NCBI GenBank assembly: GCA_947044405.1
Contig: CAMRHE010000351.1
Span: 1,673,001-1,737,000 of the forward strand
Length of the DNA: 64,000 nt
Source: Leptodactylus fallax
Taxonomy: Eukaryota > Chordata > Amphibia > Anura > Leptodactylidae
Reading direction: 5' to 3'
Under the pieces are notes generated by a model. The model had not been told where the DNA came from. It worked only from the letters and a program-made list of their open reading frames with translations, and made no database searches. Position 1 is the stretch's first letter. Each line of letters starts with the position of its first letter. The translations under genes were made by a program, and so were the position numbers. Shown here one piece after another: positions 45,663 through 55,839 of the stretch.

Positions 45663-47298
45663 CAGTCATATGAAAAAGTTTGGGCATCCCTATTAATCTT
45701 AATCATTTTTAGTTCTAAATATTTGGGTGTTTGCAACAGCCATTTCAATTTGATATATCTAATAACTGATGGACACAGTAATATTTCAGGATTGAAATGA
45801 GGTTTATTGTACTAACAGAAAATGTGCAATATGCATTAAACCAAAATTTGACCGGTGCAAAAGTATGGGCACCTCAACAGAAAAGTGACATTAATATTTA
45901 GTAGATCCTCCTTTTGCAAAAATAACAGCCTCTAGTCGCTTCCTGTAGCTTTTAATCAGTTCCTGGATCCTGGATGAAGGTATTTTTGACCATTCCTCTT
46001 TACAAAACAATTCCAGTTCAGTTAAGTTTGATGGTCGCTGAGCATGGACAGCCCGCTTCAAATTATCCCACAGATGTTCAATGATATTCAGGTCTGGGGA
46101 CTGGGATGGCCATTCCAGAACATTGTAATTGTTCCTCTGCATGAATGCCTGAGTAGATTTGGATCATTGTCTTGCTGAAATATCCATCCCCGGCGTAACT
46201 TCAAATTCGTCACTGATTCTTGTACATTATTCTCAAGAATCTGCTGATACTGAGTTGAATCCATGCGACCCTCAACTTTAACAAGATTCCCGGTGCCGGC
46301 ATTGGCCACACAGCCCCAAAGCATGATGGAACCTCCACCAAATTTTACAGTGGGTAGCAAGTGTTTTTCTTGGAATGCTGTGTTTTTTGGACGCCATGCA
46401 TAACGCCTTTTTGTATGACCAAACAACTCAATCTTTGTTTCATCAGTCCACAGGACCTTCTTCCAAAATGAAGCTGGCTTGTCCAAATGTGCTTTTGCAT
46501 ACCTCAGGCGACTCTGTTTGTGGCGTGCTTTCAGAAACGGCTTCTTTCACATCACTCTCCCATACAGCTTCTCCTTGTGCAAAGTGTGCTGTATTGTTGA
46601 CCGATGCACAGTGACACCATCTGCAGCAAGATGATGCTGCAGCTCTTTGGAGGTGGTCTGTGGATTGTCCTTGACTGTTCTCACCATTCTTCTTCTCTGC
46701 CTTTCTGATATTTTTCTTGGCCTGCCACTTCTGGGCTTAACAAGAACTGTCCCTGTGGTCTTCCATTTCCTTACTATGTTCCTCACAGTGGAAACTGACA
46801 GGTTAAATCTCTGAGACAACTTTTTGTATCCTTCCCCTGAACAACTATGTTGAATAATCTTTGTTTTCAGATCATTTGAGAGTTGTTTTGAGGAGCCCAT
46901 GATGCCACTCTTCAGAGGAGATTCAAATAGGAGAACAACTTGCAATTGGCCGCCTTAAATACCTTTTCTCATGATTGGATACACCTGGCTATGAAGTTCA
47001 AAGCTCAGTGAGGTTACAAAACCAATTTTGTGCTTCAGTAAGTCAGTAAAAATTAGTTTGGAGTATTCAAATCAATAAAATGATAAGGGTACCCAAATTT
47101 TTGCACCGGTCAAATTTTGGTTTAATGCATATTGCACATTTTCTGTTAGTACAATAAACCTCATTTCAATCCTGAAATATTACTGTGTCCATCAGTTATT
47201 AGATATATCAAATTGAAATGGCTGTTGCAAACACCCAAATATTTAGAACTAAAAATGATTAAGATTAATAGGGGTGCCCAAACTTTTTCATATGACTG
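45663..47298 (-). mobile_element. Tc1-type DNA transposon, about 1.64 kb
   Basis: Inverted repeats of about 210 bases: CAGTCATATGAAAAAGTTTG at the left and CAAACTTTTTCATATGACTG at the right, each with an inner repeat (GACCGGTGCAAAAGTATGGGCACC / GGTGCAAAAATTTG-type). It lies in TATATA sequence, with TA at 45661-45662. A T intervenes at the right before TATATA. It encodes a broken transposase on the minus strand. Different family from the other two Tc1 elements here. Confidence 0.95.
45891..46945 (-). pseudogene. Tc1 transposase with one stop codon and one deletion
   Basis: Minus strand. The N-terminal part has two helix-turn-helix regions (KKLSQRFNLSVSTVRNIVRKW, then a GRPRKIS linker, then RSTIQHTLHKEKLYG). 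Near 46547 an in-frame TGA follows GRVM, and the same frame resumes with KKPFLKARHK. A CGA-to-TGA change by CpG decay would explain it. Catalytic D in WTDETKIELFG and D in QQDNDP are present. A short deletion right after DNDP (about 46170) removes the expected KHT segment and shifts frame. The last frame gives SPDLNIIEHLWDNLK with catalytic E but Ile replacing the usual Pro, and ends GGSTKY. Confidence 0.93.

Positions 47299-47347
<49 letters not shown>
47299..47347. repeat. (AT)n microsatellite
   Basis: About 46 bases of AT directly at the right end of the Tc1 element, in line with insertion into a TA-rich tract. Confidence 0.95.
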
Positions 47348-47352
<5 letters not shown>

Positions 47353-47384
47353 CTTTCCCATAGGAAATTACCATAAACCCATTT

Positions 47385-48299
47385 TTAAGGCTACGTTCAC
47401 ACTACCGTTATTAATGCTCATTGCTGTTATTTGTCATAGGATGACAGCAACAGACATTAACGGTAATATTACCACCATAGCGCTAGATTAACTCAATGCC
47501 ATCAATATATGTTAACAGAAAAGACCAAAAGCAAAAAATTAACCAATAAACTCAAAATATTACCAAAGTATAAAAATATAATTTTATTAAATATAAATAA
47601 TGTAAAATTTTAGTAGATACACTATAAGATGAGACAGACAATACAAGTAGGTGTAAAACCAGGGAGTCTAATAGTTCAAAATCAATAAAGTTATATATCA
47701 AAAGTAGTAATTTAGTGACATACTCTCAAACACAGAGAACTATAGGGAATAAAACACGTATATAATATATAATGAATGCACCAAACTATTGATGCTAAAT
47801 AAACAGTGACCATCAGTACAATATTGCACATGTATATACAGTCACTATGACTGGTCACAATAGTATCCTTGTGTGTATCCAGAAATATGTACAGTATACA
47901 GTATATATCCTATAATCTATGTAAACTCTAAAGAGATGTAGTAACAATGCACAGAGAACTATCAGACTCCCTGGTTTGGGTTTGACACCTACTTGTATTG
48001 TCTGTCTCATCTTCTAGTATCTACTGCAATTTTATATTATTTATGTTTAATAAAATTATATTTTTAGACAATACCAGTAGTAGAATAATGGACACAGATG
48101 GAGCCCCCTTTGTTTTTTCCCATTGACGCTAATGTAAACAACATGGCGGACGCTTTCTTCCATTATGTTTGTTTACTTTTGTAAGAAAAAGTCTTGCATG
48201 CAGGATTCTTCCATCAGAAAAGTAAAAAAAAACAACAAGTTTTTTAAATTGGGGTGAAAGAATGGACATTGAATAACAGTAGTGTGAACCGACCCTTAG
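47385..48299. mobile_element. MITE, GGCTACGTTCACAC type, interrupted
   Basis: TTAAGGCTACGTTCACACTACCGTTATT at the left, CAGTAGTGTGAACCGACCCTTAG at the right. The halves are separated by an AT-rich foldback at 47570-48072 that looks inserted. Confidence 0.72.
47570..48072. mobile_element. AT-rich foldback element nested in a MITE
   Basis: AAAATATAATTTTATTAAATATAAATAATG through GACAATACAAGTAGGTGTAAAACCAGGGAGTCT (47570-47671) pairs with AGACTCCCTGGTTTGGGTTTGACACCTACTTGTATTGTC through TTAATAAAATTATATTTTTAG (47964-48068). About 100-base arms with few mismatches, about 290-base centre. No coding capacity. Confidence 0.78.
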
Positions 48300-48337
48300 T
48301 AATACATGTTATAAAGTGACATGACAAAACATAGTAA

Positions 48338-48369
<32 letters not shown>

Positions 48370-48418
48370 CAATAATATAAAATAATAATCAAATTATATT
48401 ATTAATATAATAATAACA

Positions 48419-48474
<56 letters not shown>

Positions 48475-48475
48475 T
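48338..48475. repeat. (AAT)n microsatellite
   Basis: ATA/ATT trinucleotide arrays at 48338-48370 and 48420-48472 with an AT-rich link. Confidence 0.93.
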
Positions 48476-48479
48476 ATAT

Positions 48480-49945
48480 AATATAATATTTAGTATCATC
48501 ATAACCGCTCTGTACCAATAAAAAGAACACCATATTTATATTGATTGGAAAATGATGTAAATAAATATCTGGAGTCGGTGATACGGGTTCGGAATATATT
48601 TAGCTGTGCATTTCAATAAAGGCGACACCCATTGTAAAGGCCACTGCCACTTTCGCCGTGATCTGCCAAAACACCCCATGAAGGGCTCTCTCATGATATA
48701 TTTGGCAGAGGGGTGTTTGGGTTCCCCTCAGACACTAGGGCCTGTATAGCTATGCCAACGCAGATTATACGTATAACTTGGATGAACAATTAGCTATAGC
48801 ATTGCGGGATGTGTTTCCCGTATCATTGCTATGACATGGACCACTGTCTGAAAAAATTTCCCCTGTACAGTCTCAGCACTACATGACTATCCCTCTTCTC
48901 TCAACCTGTAATTTAGAAGATATAAAACTTTGCTGATATAGCAGAGCTAAATGTGTCATTGAACCATAACTTGCTGTCCACTTTCTAAATAGACCTACAA
49001 TGGTTGCATTTATAATGACCTGGATAAAGGATTCTTGCTCTTCTTGCCTTCCTAGGAAAGTGTCGGAGTCTTCCAGTAATTTGTATTGATCGGGCTGATT
49101 GGCTGACAATAAATCCTTCTCTTGCTTGTCTATTTATAATATACTCTGCCATGCAAACTGGACTAGGAAAGCATTTGTGCCTCTGCGCAGTTATTTTCCC
49201 CAATCAGTCTGGACAGAAATCAATGAAAAATCAAGGACATGAGTTCTCCTGGGGCCACTTACCTACTGCGCACTACAGCATCTCACGTCTTCAGTGGCTA
49301 AAGCATGATGTACGATACATTACCTGCATGTTCTATGTTCTAAACATCTATACATGGAAATATCTATATGGACATACGTATACAGACATTTTTTTGCTTT
49401 TACTAGACTTCAGTACTAAGATAGATATTCCATATATTTGCAAAAAAACATATTTTATTTCTCTACTTGCAACAGCATCCTCTTACATTAGTTATTTGCC
49501 ATACACATTCTCTGCTTAGTATTGGCACCCCTACTATAGTGGCCAGGCGCTGGTACTGCAACTCATCTCCTATTGATGTGCGGTACCAGTGTCCGGCCAA
49601 TATATAGGACACAGGGTCAACTTCTTCCGGCTCCATTTTGTTTATAGCATGGGTGTTGGAAGTGGCCCCTACACATGATCAGTGCACCTGCAGAGATATC
49701 AGTAATCAGGTGTAAATTGTGGAGAAACCTAAAAGTAAGAGTTCAGTTTCCCTGCAGCGCCACCACAGGGTAAGTCAAGCATTACACACAGTCCATTCAA
49801 TCGTTGTCTCTATAAATGCAGGACAGGACAGGTCCTCTAGAGAAAGAGAGATGTTCTTTGTAACTGATCTTCACTCTGACCAAGAGATGATTATCTTGCA
49901 CATAGGACCTCCCTATATTAAAGGTATACTTTAGTTAATAAAAGT
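48480..49945. other. Unassigned stretch
   Basis: No gene recognised; frames at 48879-49519 show no domain. Confidence 0.4.
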
Positions 49946-49959
49946 TATTCCCTGGAAAA

Positions 49960-50243
49960 GTGTAGGACTGATGGCTGACAATAAATCTTTGTCATGTATT
50001 AAAAGGGGTATGGACTCGGTGGACAGGGATGTAATACTGCTGCTTTATAAATCATTGGTGCGGCCCCATCTGGATTACACATTTCAGTTCTGGGCACCAG
50101 TTCATAGAAAGGATGTCCTAGAGTTAGAAAAGGTTCAACGGAGGCCACAATATGGGGAAAAGCTGTTCTAGGTAAACTCCCCTCAAAAGGGGTCTGGGGA
50201 AAATAAAGTTTAATATCCAAAGAAGACAAGGCTTCTTCACTGT
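49960..50243 (+). pseudogene. CR1-type LINE ORF2 C-terminal fragment
   Basis: The plus strand reads ADNKSLSCIKRGMDSVDRDV, then ILLLYKSLVRPHLDYTFQFW, then APVHRKDVLELEKVQRR, the conserved block near the end of CR1 ORF2 (YK-LVRPHL-Y-VQ-W-P---KD---LE-VQRR). The frame is lost after QRR at about 50143. It leads into the 52-bp array built from the following part of the same ORF. Confidence 0.9.
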
Positions 50244-50856
50244 CGGGACTGTGAGTCTGTGGAATAACCTACCTCAGGATCTGGTTCTGTACTGTAAGGA
50301 CTGTGGATCTGTGGAATAGCCTACACCAGGAGCTGGTTCTGTACTGTAAGGACTGTGGATCTGTGGAATAGCCTACACCAGGAGCTGGTCAGAACAGCAA
50401 CAACTGACAGCTTCAAAAACGGCTTGCATGCCGTTCTGGGCACCAGTACATAGATAGGATGTCCTAGAGTTAGAAAATGTTCAATGGAGGCCACAATATG
50501 GGGAAAAGCTGTTCTATGTAAACTCCCCTCAAAAGGGGTCTGGGGAAAATAAAGTTTAATATCCAAAGAAGACAAGGCTTCTTCACTGTAAGGACTGTGA
50601 GTCTGTGGAATAACCTACCCTAGGAGCTGATTCTATACTGTAAGTTCTGTGAGTCTGTGTAATAACCTACCCCAGGAGCTAGTTCTATACTGTAAGGACT
50701 GTGAGTCTGTGGAATAACCTACCCTAGCGGCTGATTCTATACTGTCAGGACTGTGAGTCTGTGTAATAACCTACCCCAGGAGCTGGTTCTATACTGTCAG
50801 GACTGTGAGTCTGTGGAATAACCTACCCCAGGAGCTGGTTCTATATTGTAAGGACT

Positions 50857-51337
50857 ATGGACAGAGACATCTCTCCTTGAGGAGAGCACCAGTTAAGGTG
50901 TGTAGAGTTTTGAGTTGCCTTTCGCCCTCTACTAAGCATCTACATATCACAAGGCATTATGGGAAAGGAGCTGGGAGCTCATGCGCCCTCTGTTGGATGT
51001 AACAGATCCTCAGTTTGCTTTTGACTCACCGAGTCTTGAGAGGGCGAAAGGCAACTCAAAACTCTACACACCTTAACTGGTGCTCTCCTCAAGGAGAGAT
51101 GTCCCTGTCCATAACCCACTCATTACCTCCCACAAAGCCAGCTAGTACACTTTGCTCTGCACTGATGAGGGAAAAAAATCCCGAAACGGCGCTGTATGCA
51201 GATAAATGAAACTGGCTTGGCTAAAATCCCTTTTGCTGTCTCAAGACTCGGTGAGTCAAAAGCAAACTGAGGATCTGTTACGTCCAACAGAGGGCGCATG
51301 AGCTCCCAGCTCCTTTCCCATAATGCCTTGTGATACT
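50857..51337 (+). mobile_element. Hammerhead-ribozyme retroelement, inverted pair of units
   Basis: The right part (about 51046-51337) is a plus-oriented unit homologous to 25888-26275, with a complete hammerhead. The left part (about 50858-51045) is an inverted partial unit: CTCTCCTTGAGGAGAGCACC through CCCTCTAC pairs with 51038-51113, and CATATCACAAGGCATTATGG through GAGTCTTGAG pairs with 51233-51335. Paired terminal units in inverted orientation are known for Penelope-like elements. No reverse transcriptase or endonuclease is encoded, so this copy is non-autonomous or truncated. Confidence 0.78.
51156..51202 (+). ncRNA. Hammerhead ribozyme, all core positions intact
   Basis: A type I hammerhead in 47 bases. 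Stem I TCTGCA (51156-51161) pairs perfectly with TGCAGA (51197-51202). Core CTGATGA at 51162-51168. Stem II GGGA (51169-51172) / TCCC (51179-51182) with an A6 loop. Core GAAA at 51183-51186. Stem III ACGGC (51186-51190) / GCTGT (51191-51195), all paired with one G-U. The cleavage site is after A at 51196 (GTA). Stem III has no loop, as in minimal retroelement hammerheads that often work as dimers. Activity is predicted from structure only. Confidence 0.9.
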
Positions 51338-51469
51338 GTAAGGACTGTGAGTCTGTGTAATAACCTACCCCAGGAGCTGGTTCTATACTGTAAGGACTGT
51401 GGATCTGTGTAATAACCTACTCCAGGAGCTGGTTCTATACTGTAAGGACTGTGAATCTGTGGAAAAGCA

Positions 51470-51936
51470 GGTTCTGCTTCTTATTTTGCTGTATTCTGCC
51501 TCATATTCCTCCTCTCACATTGTAGCTCTGTACTGCACACTGTTCTATTGACACCTGTGCTAATGGCGGTTCTCATGCTTGCAGGACATGTTTCATTTTT
51601 AAGAAACACTGCCTTAACTATATTTGCCAGGGCACCCATTGGAGAGAGACATCAGATGACTGGCAAGACCCAGTATGGAAGACATCATTCTTCTCTGGCT
51701 GTGCAGCACTGCTGTCCTGATATGGCTAGATGGTGGGTCATGTGGACAAACCTGTCCATCAACGACCATATCAGTATTTGCAGCACTGTACAGAATAAAT
51801 ATCTGTGAACGGCTCATGACCTCTTAGAAGTTAACTCTTTACACAACCAGTGGTGTAGCAAATAGGTGTTATCTACTGTATGCCTTACTATACAATTTGT
51901 ATTAGAGCGAGAAACGTTTCATCAACATCAGTGTTC
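51470..51936. other. Unassigned stretch
   Basis: No gene or repeat recognised. Confidence 0.4.
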
Positions 51937-52291
51937 TTAAAGGGGTTGTCCAGCCACTTACAGTACAAGTTATGAAAAACCATGGAATGTTAAAATAAAA
52001 GAAGTTATACTCACCTTACCAGTCCTCTGTCTTACCAGTGGTTTATGGTCTTCCCCAAGTCTCTGTTTACTGGCCTCCAGCCATTCCAACATGAGCATGT
52101 GATGACTGCAGACAGCCACTTGCCACAGCGATGACCTCAGTGGTGGTGAAATGTCATTGCTACAGGCAGTGATTGCCTGCAGTGGTTATGTGTGCCTGTC
52201 TCAATGTCATCACTAGAGAGCAGTACTGTATCCAGGATGCATCAGAACATGTTTTTTTCCAAAAATTCAAGGTGGATGGACAACCTCTATA
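51937..52291. mobile_element. T2-like MITE
   Basis: TTAAAGGGGTTGTCCAGCCAC at the left; GTGGATGGACAACCTCTATA at the right, where TTAA has decayed. ATACTCACCTTACCAGTCC lies inside. About 355 bp. Confidence 0.72.
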
Positions 52292-52401
52292 TATATATAC
52301 TGTATTTGCAGTTCTAAGGTTTTTTTTAAGAATACCCTTTTCATTCTTCACAGACGTCATTGAGGGCTCAGAAGATGCTGTAAGTAGTGATCTGATAAGA
52401 C

Positions 52402-53033
52402 TTAGAGGGAGTCTATCATTCGCAAAAGCACTTTTAAGCTAAAGGCACGTTAGAATGGCCATTCTTCTCCTACCTTTCCTTGTTTTCTTCTCCCAGCCGA
52501 TTCCAAGATAATTTGTTTCTTCAGTATGTAAATGAGCACCCGGGGCATTCCTTCTCTTCTGCGAGCACCCATCACGTCATCGCTTCTCACCGTCCCTTTG
52601 GCCGTTGCGGTGACTCCCCTCTTGGTCTTCTTTCTTCTCAGTTCTCGCTGGCAGCGAATTCTCGCGACTGCGCATGCGCAATCGGACGCCATTTCCTGGT
52701 GGTCTGTCACAAGAGCGTGGCAGAGCTGATTGCACATGCGCACAGCGCTGCGTACAAGGACTTAGAAGAAAGAAGATACAGAGAAGACCAAGAGGGGAGT
52801 CACCGCAATGGCCGAAGGGGCGATGAGAAGAGATGATGCAATGGGTGCTCGAAGAAGAGAAGGTACGCCCCGGGTGCTCCGTGATGCTCATTTACATACA
52901 TGAAGAAACAAATTATCTTGGAAACAGTTGGGAAAAGAAAACAAGGAAAGGTAGGAGAAGAATGGCCTTTTAAAGGCCATTCCAATGTGCCATTAGCTTA
53001 AAAGTGCTTTTGCGAATGGTAGACTCCCTTTAA
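52402..53033. mobile_element. Long-hairpin TTAA element, 632 bp
   Basis: TTAGAGGGAGTCTATCATTCGCAAAAGCACTTTTAAGC pairs with GCTTAAAAGTGCTTTTGCGAATGGTAGACTCCCTTTAA. Pairing goes on through AATGGCCATTCTTCTCCTACC and CAAGATAATTTGTTTCTTCA, then through the GC-rich interior (GGTGACTCCCCTCTTGGTCTTC / GAAGACCAAGAGGGGAGTCACC). Arms are over 200 bases. The middle has TGCGCATGCGCA (52669-52680). Right TTAA intact, left TTAG. Overlapping frames on both strands follow from the symmetry and are not genes. Confidence 0.88.
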
Positions 53034-53110
53034 AGGTTTAAACTTGACGAATAGTCTAGAATTTAAGAATATACTGAATAACAAGTTCAGTGCAGATGGA
53101 GAAAAACAAG

Positions 53111-54143
53111 TTAAAGCATAGCTAAACTTAGGAACAACTTTTGATTTTCTGGCAGCTTTTGTGTCATGAATAAATTTTGTAATATACTTTACTAACAAAT
53201 TTGGTCTCCTTTCCATGAAATCCTGCATTTTTTATTCTTTCCCTGCTTCTCACTGTATATGATTTATGGGCTTGTGTGTAATGCAGGGAAAATAGAGTTA
53301 GGGGAGGTCACTGTATCTTGTAGAAATTTGCTTCTTGTGTCGTATGAAAGAGGAGATTCTCATCATTCCTATCACACTGAGGTGTTTTACCTATATTATA
53401 AATATCCCAATCCCAAATGTATTTTCAGCCAGTGATATATAGAAATGCAGCCTTAATGTCATATAAAAGAGTGATTCTCCTCTTTCATACGACACCAGAA
53501 ACAAGTTTCTACATGATATAATTCCCGAGATATAACTGTATGATGTGACCTCCCCCTCCCTTATTTTCTCTGATCTAAACATTTGTGTCCATTCTGTATT
53601 CTTTGCCTTGTTTCTCTCACTGGATTATGGGTAGAGGGGTTCTACTAAAGCAGGGAAACTGAGCCACATCAAACAGATATATTATAAAATGTAGAACAGT
53701 GCATTTGGTGTCATATGAAAGATAAAATTCCAGAGAAATCATAACTTAAAAACACAGTCCATATTGGGAGCAGCTGAATATAAATAAATCAGTCCCAACT
53801 ATGTTTTCAACTGATAATACAGAAAAAAACTACAATCTTGGTGTCATATGAAAGATTATCGCATATGACACCAAAAGTACATTCTATTATGCTGAGATAT
53901 AACTGTTTAAAGTGACCCCCCAATCCAGTTTAACTGATTTTTGAGAGTCTGTACACCCAGACTCTAATAGGAAGTAGGTGAGAGAAACAAAGCAAAGAAT
54001 ACATAGGGGACAGATGTGGATTTTAAAGTAGGATGTCACAGAAAGGAGCTAAAATCCATTAATAAAGTATATTACAGTATTTACTTTTGTCATAAATGCT
54101 GCCAGAAAATCAAAAGTTGTTTGAAAATTTAGGTAAACTTTAA
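53111..54143. mobile_element. TTAA foldback element, 1033 bp, with TATGAAAGA hairpins
   Basis: TTAAAGCATAGCTAAACTTAGGAACAACTTTTGATTTTCTGGCAG pairs with CTGCCAGAAAATCAAAAGTTGTTTGAAAATTTAGGTAAACTTTAA, and on through TCTCCTTTCCATGAAATCC. TTAA at both ends. The interior repeats CGTATGAAAGAGGAGATTCTCATC / GTGTCATATGAAAGATAAAATTCC / CATATGAAAGATTATCGCATATGACACC. Relatives at 34908-35096 and 35945-36255. Confidence 0.82.
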
Positions 54144-54404
54144 AGTGCCAATATTCTTTTATTTTTTTTATTCTTATTTTTTTTTTCATATTATATTTAT
54201 ATGTGATATTAATAATGGACGTGGAGGAAACAAACTTTGTTATATAGTTTATTAAAAAAAAAAAAAAAAGTGCTTGTGTCTTAACTTATTTGCCTCCTGC
54301 CCTGATCAAATCTGTATGGCAAAAGTCTATGGAGAGGGGAGGGGGAGGAAGAGGAGAGCACCTCGTAGCAGAGAGACATCTGTACTATAGAGAGACAGTT
54401 TCTT

Positions 54405-54636
54405 TCGCAGCACAGCCTTACATTGCAGGAGTCCTGGGTTCAAATCCTGCCAAGGAGTTTGTATGTTCTCCCCGTGTTTGGTGGGTTTCCTCCGGGTACT
54501 CCGGTTTCCTCCCACACTCCAAAGACATACTGATAGGGAATTTAGATTGTGAGCCCTATATGGGACAGTGACTGACAATATCTGTAAAGTACTGCAGAAT
54601 ATGATGGCGCTATATAAGTAAGCATACAAAAAAAAA
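54405..54636 (+). mobile_element. V-SINE (tRNA-derived SINE)
   Basis: A Pol III B box, GGTTCAAATCC (54437-54447), is followed by the conserved V-SINE centre: TGTATGTTCTCCCCGTGTTTG, GGGTTTCCTCCGGGTACTCC, GGTTTCCTCCCACACTCCAAAGACAT. The tail TGATGGCGCTATATAAGTAA resembles an L2 LINE 3' end, the usual source of SINE tails, and an A-run follows. The A box is not visible, so the 5' part is truncated or decayed. Confidence 0.9.
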
Positions 54637-54639
54637 GTC

Positions 54640-55838
54640 CCTGTCCTTCCCCTCTCCATCGAATCAATTGATCTGCTTGTGTATGGACTATGGACCAAAA
54701 TCACTCAGGTAAGAAGCAAAGTATTACATAAAGACACATGGGCCAAAACCTCCCAAAATTAGTTGACAAATAAGGAAGAAACAGGCTTGGGCATTAAGAG
54801 GTTAAGCTTTTATCCACTAACCATTTTAGTTTCCAAAATGGGATAGAATAGTAACAAAGGACAAACAAAAACTTTTGCTTTCCGCTGGGATCATTAGTAT
54901 ATATTATAATGGGGCAACACATACATTATAAAGCTGTATTTTGTGCAATGTCAGGCTGCTGCTATAAACTAGGCCATTTTTGTGACTCAACCCCATCTAC
55001 TACTATTTTTATCCATAGGAATGCATTGCTGCGTGCCTATGATTACACATTAGGATGGAAATGCACATATTTAATTCTAATGCAATTATGTAAATAGAAA
55101 CCTCCAAGGCACAATTTATTGAGCGAAAATATGTAAATGAGAACTAGAACCCCAAGGCATATTTTGATTTTGCGTAGGAAATTTGCACTTCTCTGTACAA
55201 GGCACAAGATTGTAAAATTATGCAAAAAAATGTCACACTTAAATTGTAATATTTGGAGGCGATTTTGTAAAATATATAGTTAGATAAATATTGTGTTTAT
55301 TCCTAGCAATTATTAACACTTAGAGAAGATGCCACTAATAATGGGATAGATGACCCTGTTAGGAAGGCTTCTCCAGCTCCACCAATTTACGAGAGTCACA
55401 TATCTCATCATTATTTTCCTAATGATGGAAACTTCTTCTACGGTGGAAACCTCATTTATTGCTAAAGTGTGCTTTATTATGTCAGCTGGTTTCCTACCAT
55501 AACACGGTGGACACATTAAACCATAACTAACCTTTTGGATAACCTTTCGAGAGAAGCTATTGTGCATGAATATGAGAAATAACATTATTTCTTATCATTA
55601 TATGACTCTGTCTCTAATTTTCGGTTATCTCTGAGCTGGTGGGTAGAGAATTAATGATGTGTTGTCTACCATATGGGGAATGCAGCCGGTTCTCTGCTGA
55701 CCTGGTCGTTAAAAGTACTAATGGTTCTTAGAATCAGGGAGAAGAGGTGCCCCAAACCTGTCCTGAACTCCAGCTAGAGCAGGAAGCCATAAGTATCCGG
55801 CCCTACCACTCTCATTGGGGTACTATTGGGTATTTACA
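54640..55838. other. Unassigned stretch
   Basis: No recognised gene or repeat. Confidence 0.4.
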
Positions 55839-55839
55839 T

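Larger units (their letters stand above)
50244..51468 (+). repeat. 52-bp minisatellite derived from the CR1 C-terminus, interrupted
   Basis: Unit about CTGTGAGTCTGTGGAATAACCTACCCCAGGAGCTGGTTCTATACTGTAAGGA, period 52 (CTGTGAGTCTG at 50595, 50647, 50699). It reads VSLWNNLPQELV, the LWN-LP-E-V motif at the end of CR1 ORF2. Copies lie at 50244-50385, 50590-50860 and 51338-51468. The first block continues into RTATTDSFKNGL, the natural next part of CR1. About 160 bases (50081-50240) are repeated at 50430-50590. A ribozyme-type repeat interrupts the array at 50857-51337. Confidence 0.93.

Noticed and set aside
50857..51337. Inverted ends as a DIRS-type element
   Set aside because: No split-repeat layout or tyrosine recombinase was found, and the ribozyme points elsewhere.
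52450..52985. Several overlapping open frames on both strands
   Set aside because: They mirror each other because the element is a long inverted repeat. No domain was recognised.
54437..54447. Pol III B box as part of a tRNA gene
   Set aside because: No cloverleaf or A box can be formed, and the V-SINE core follows directly.
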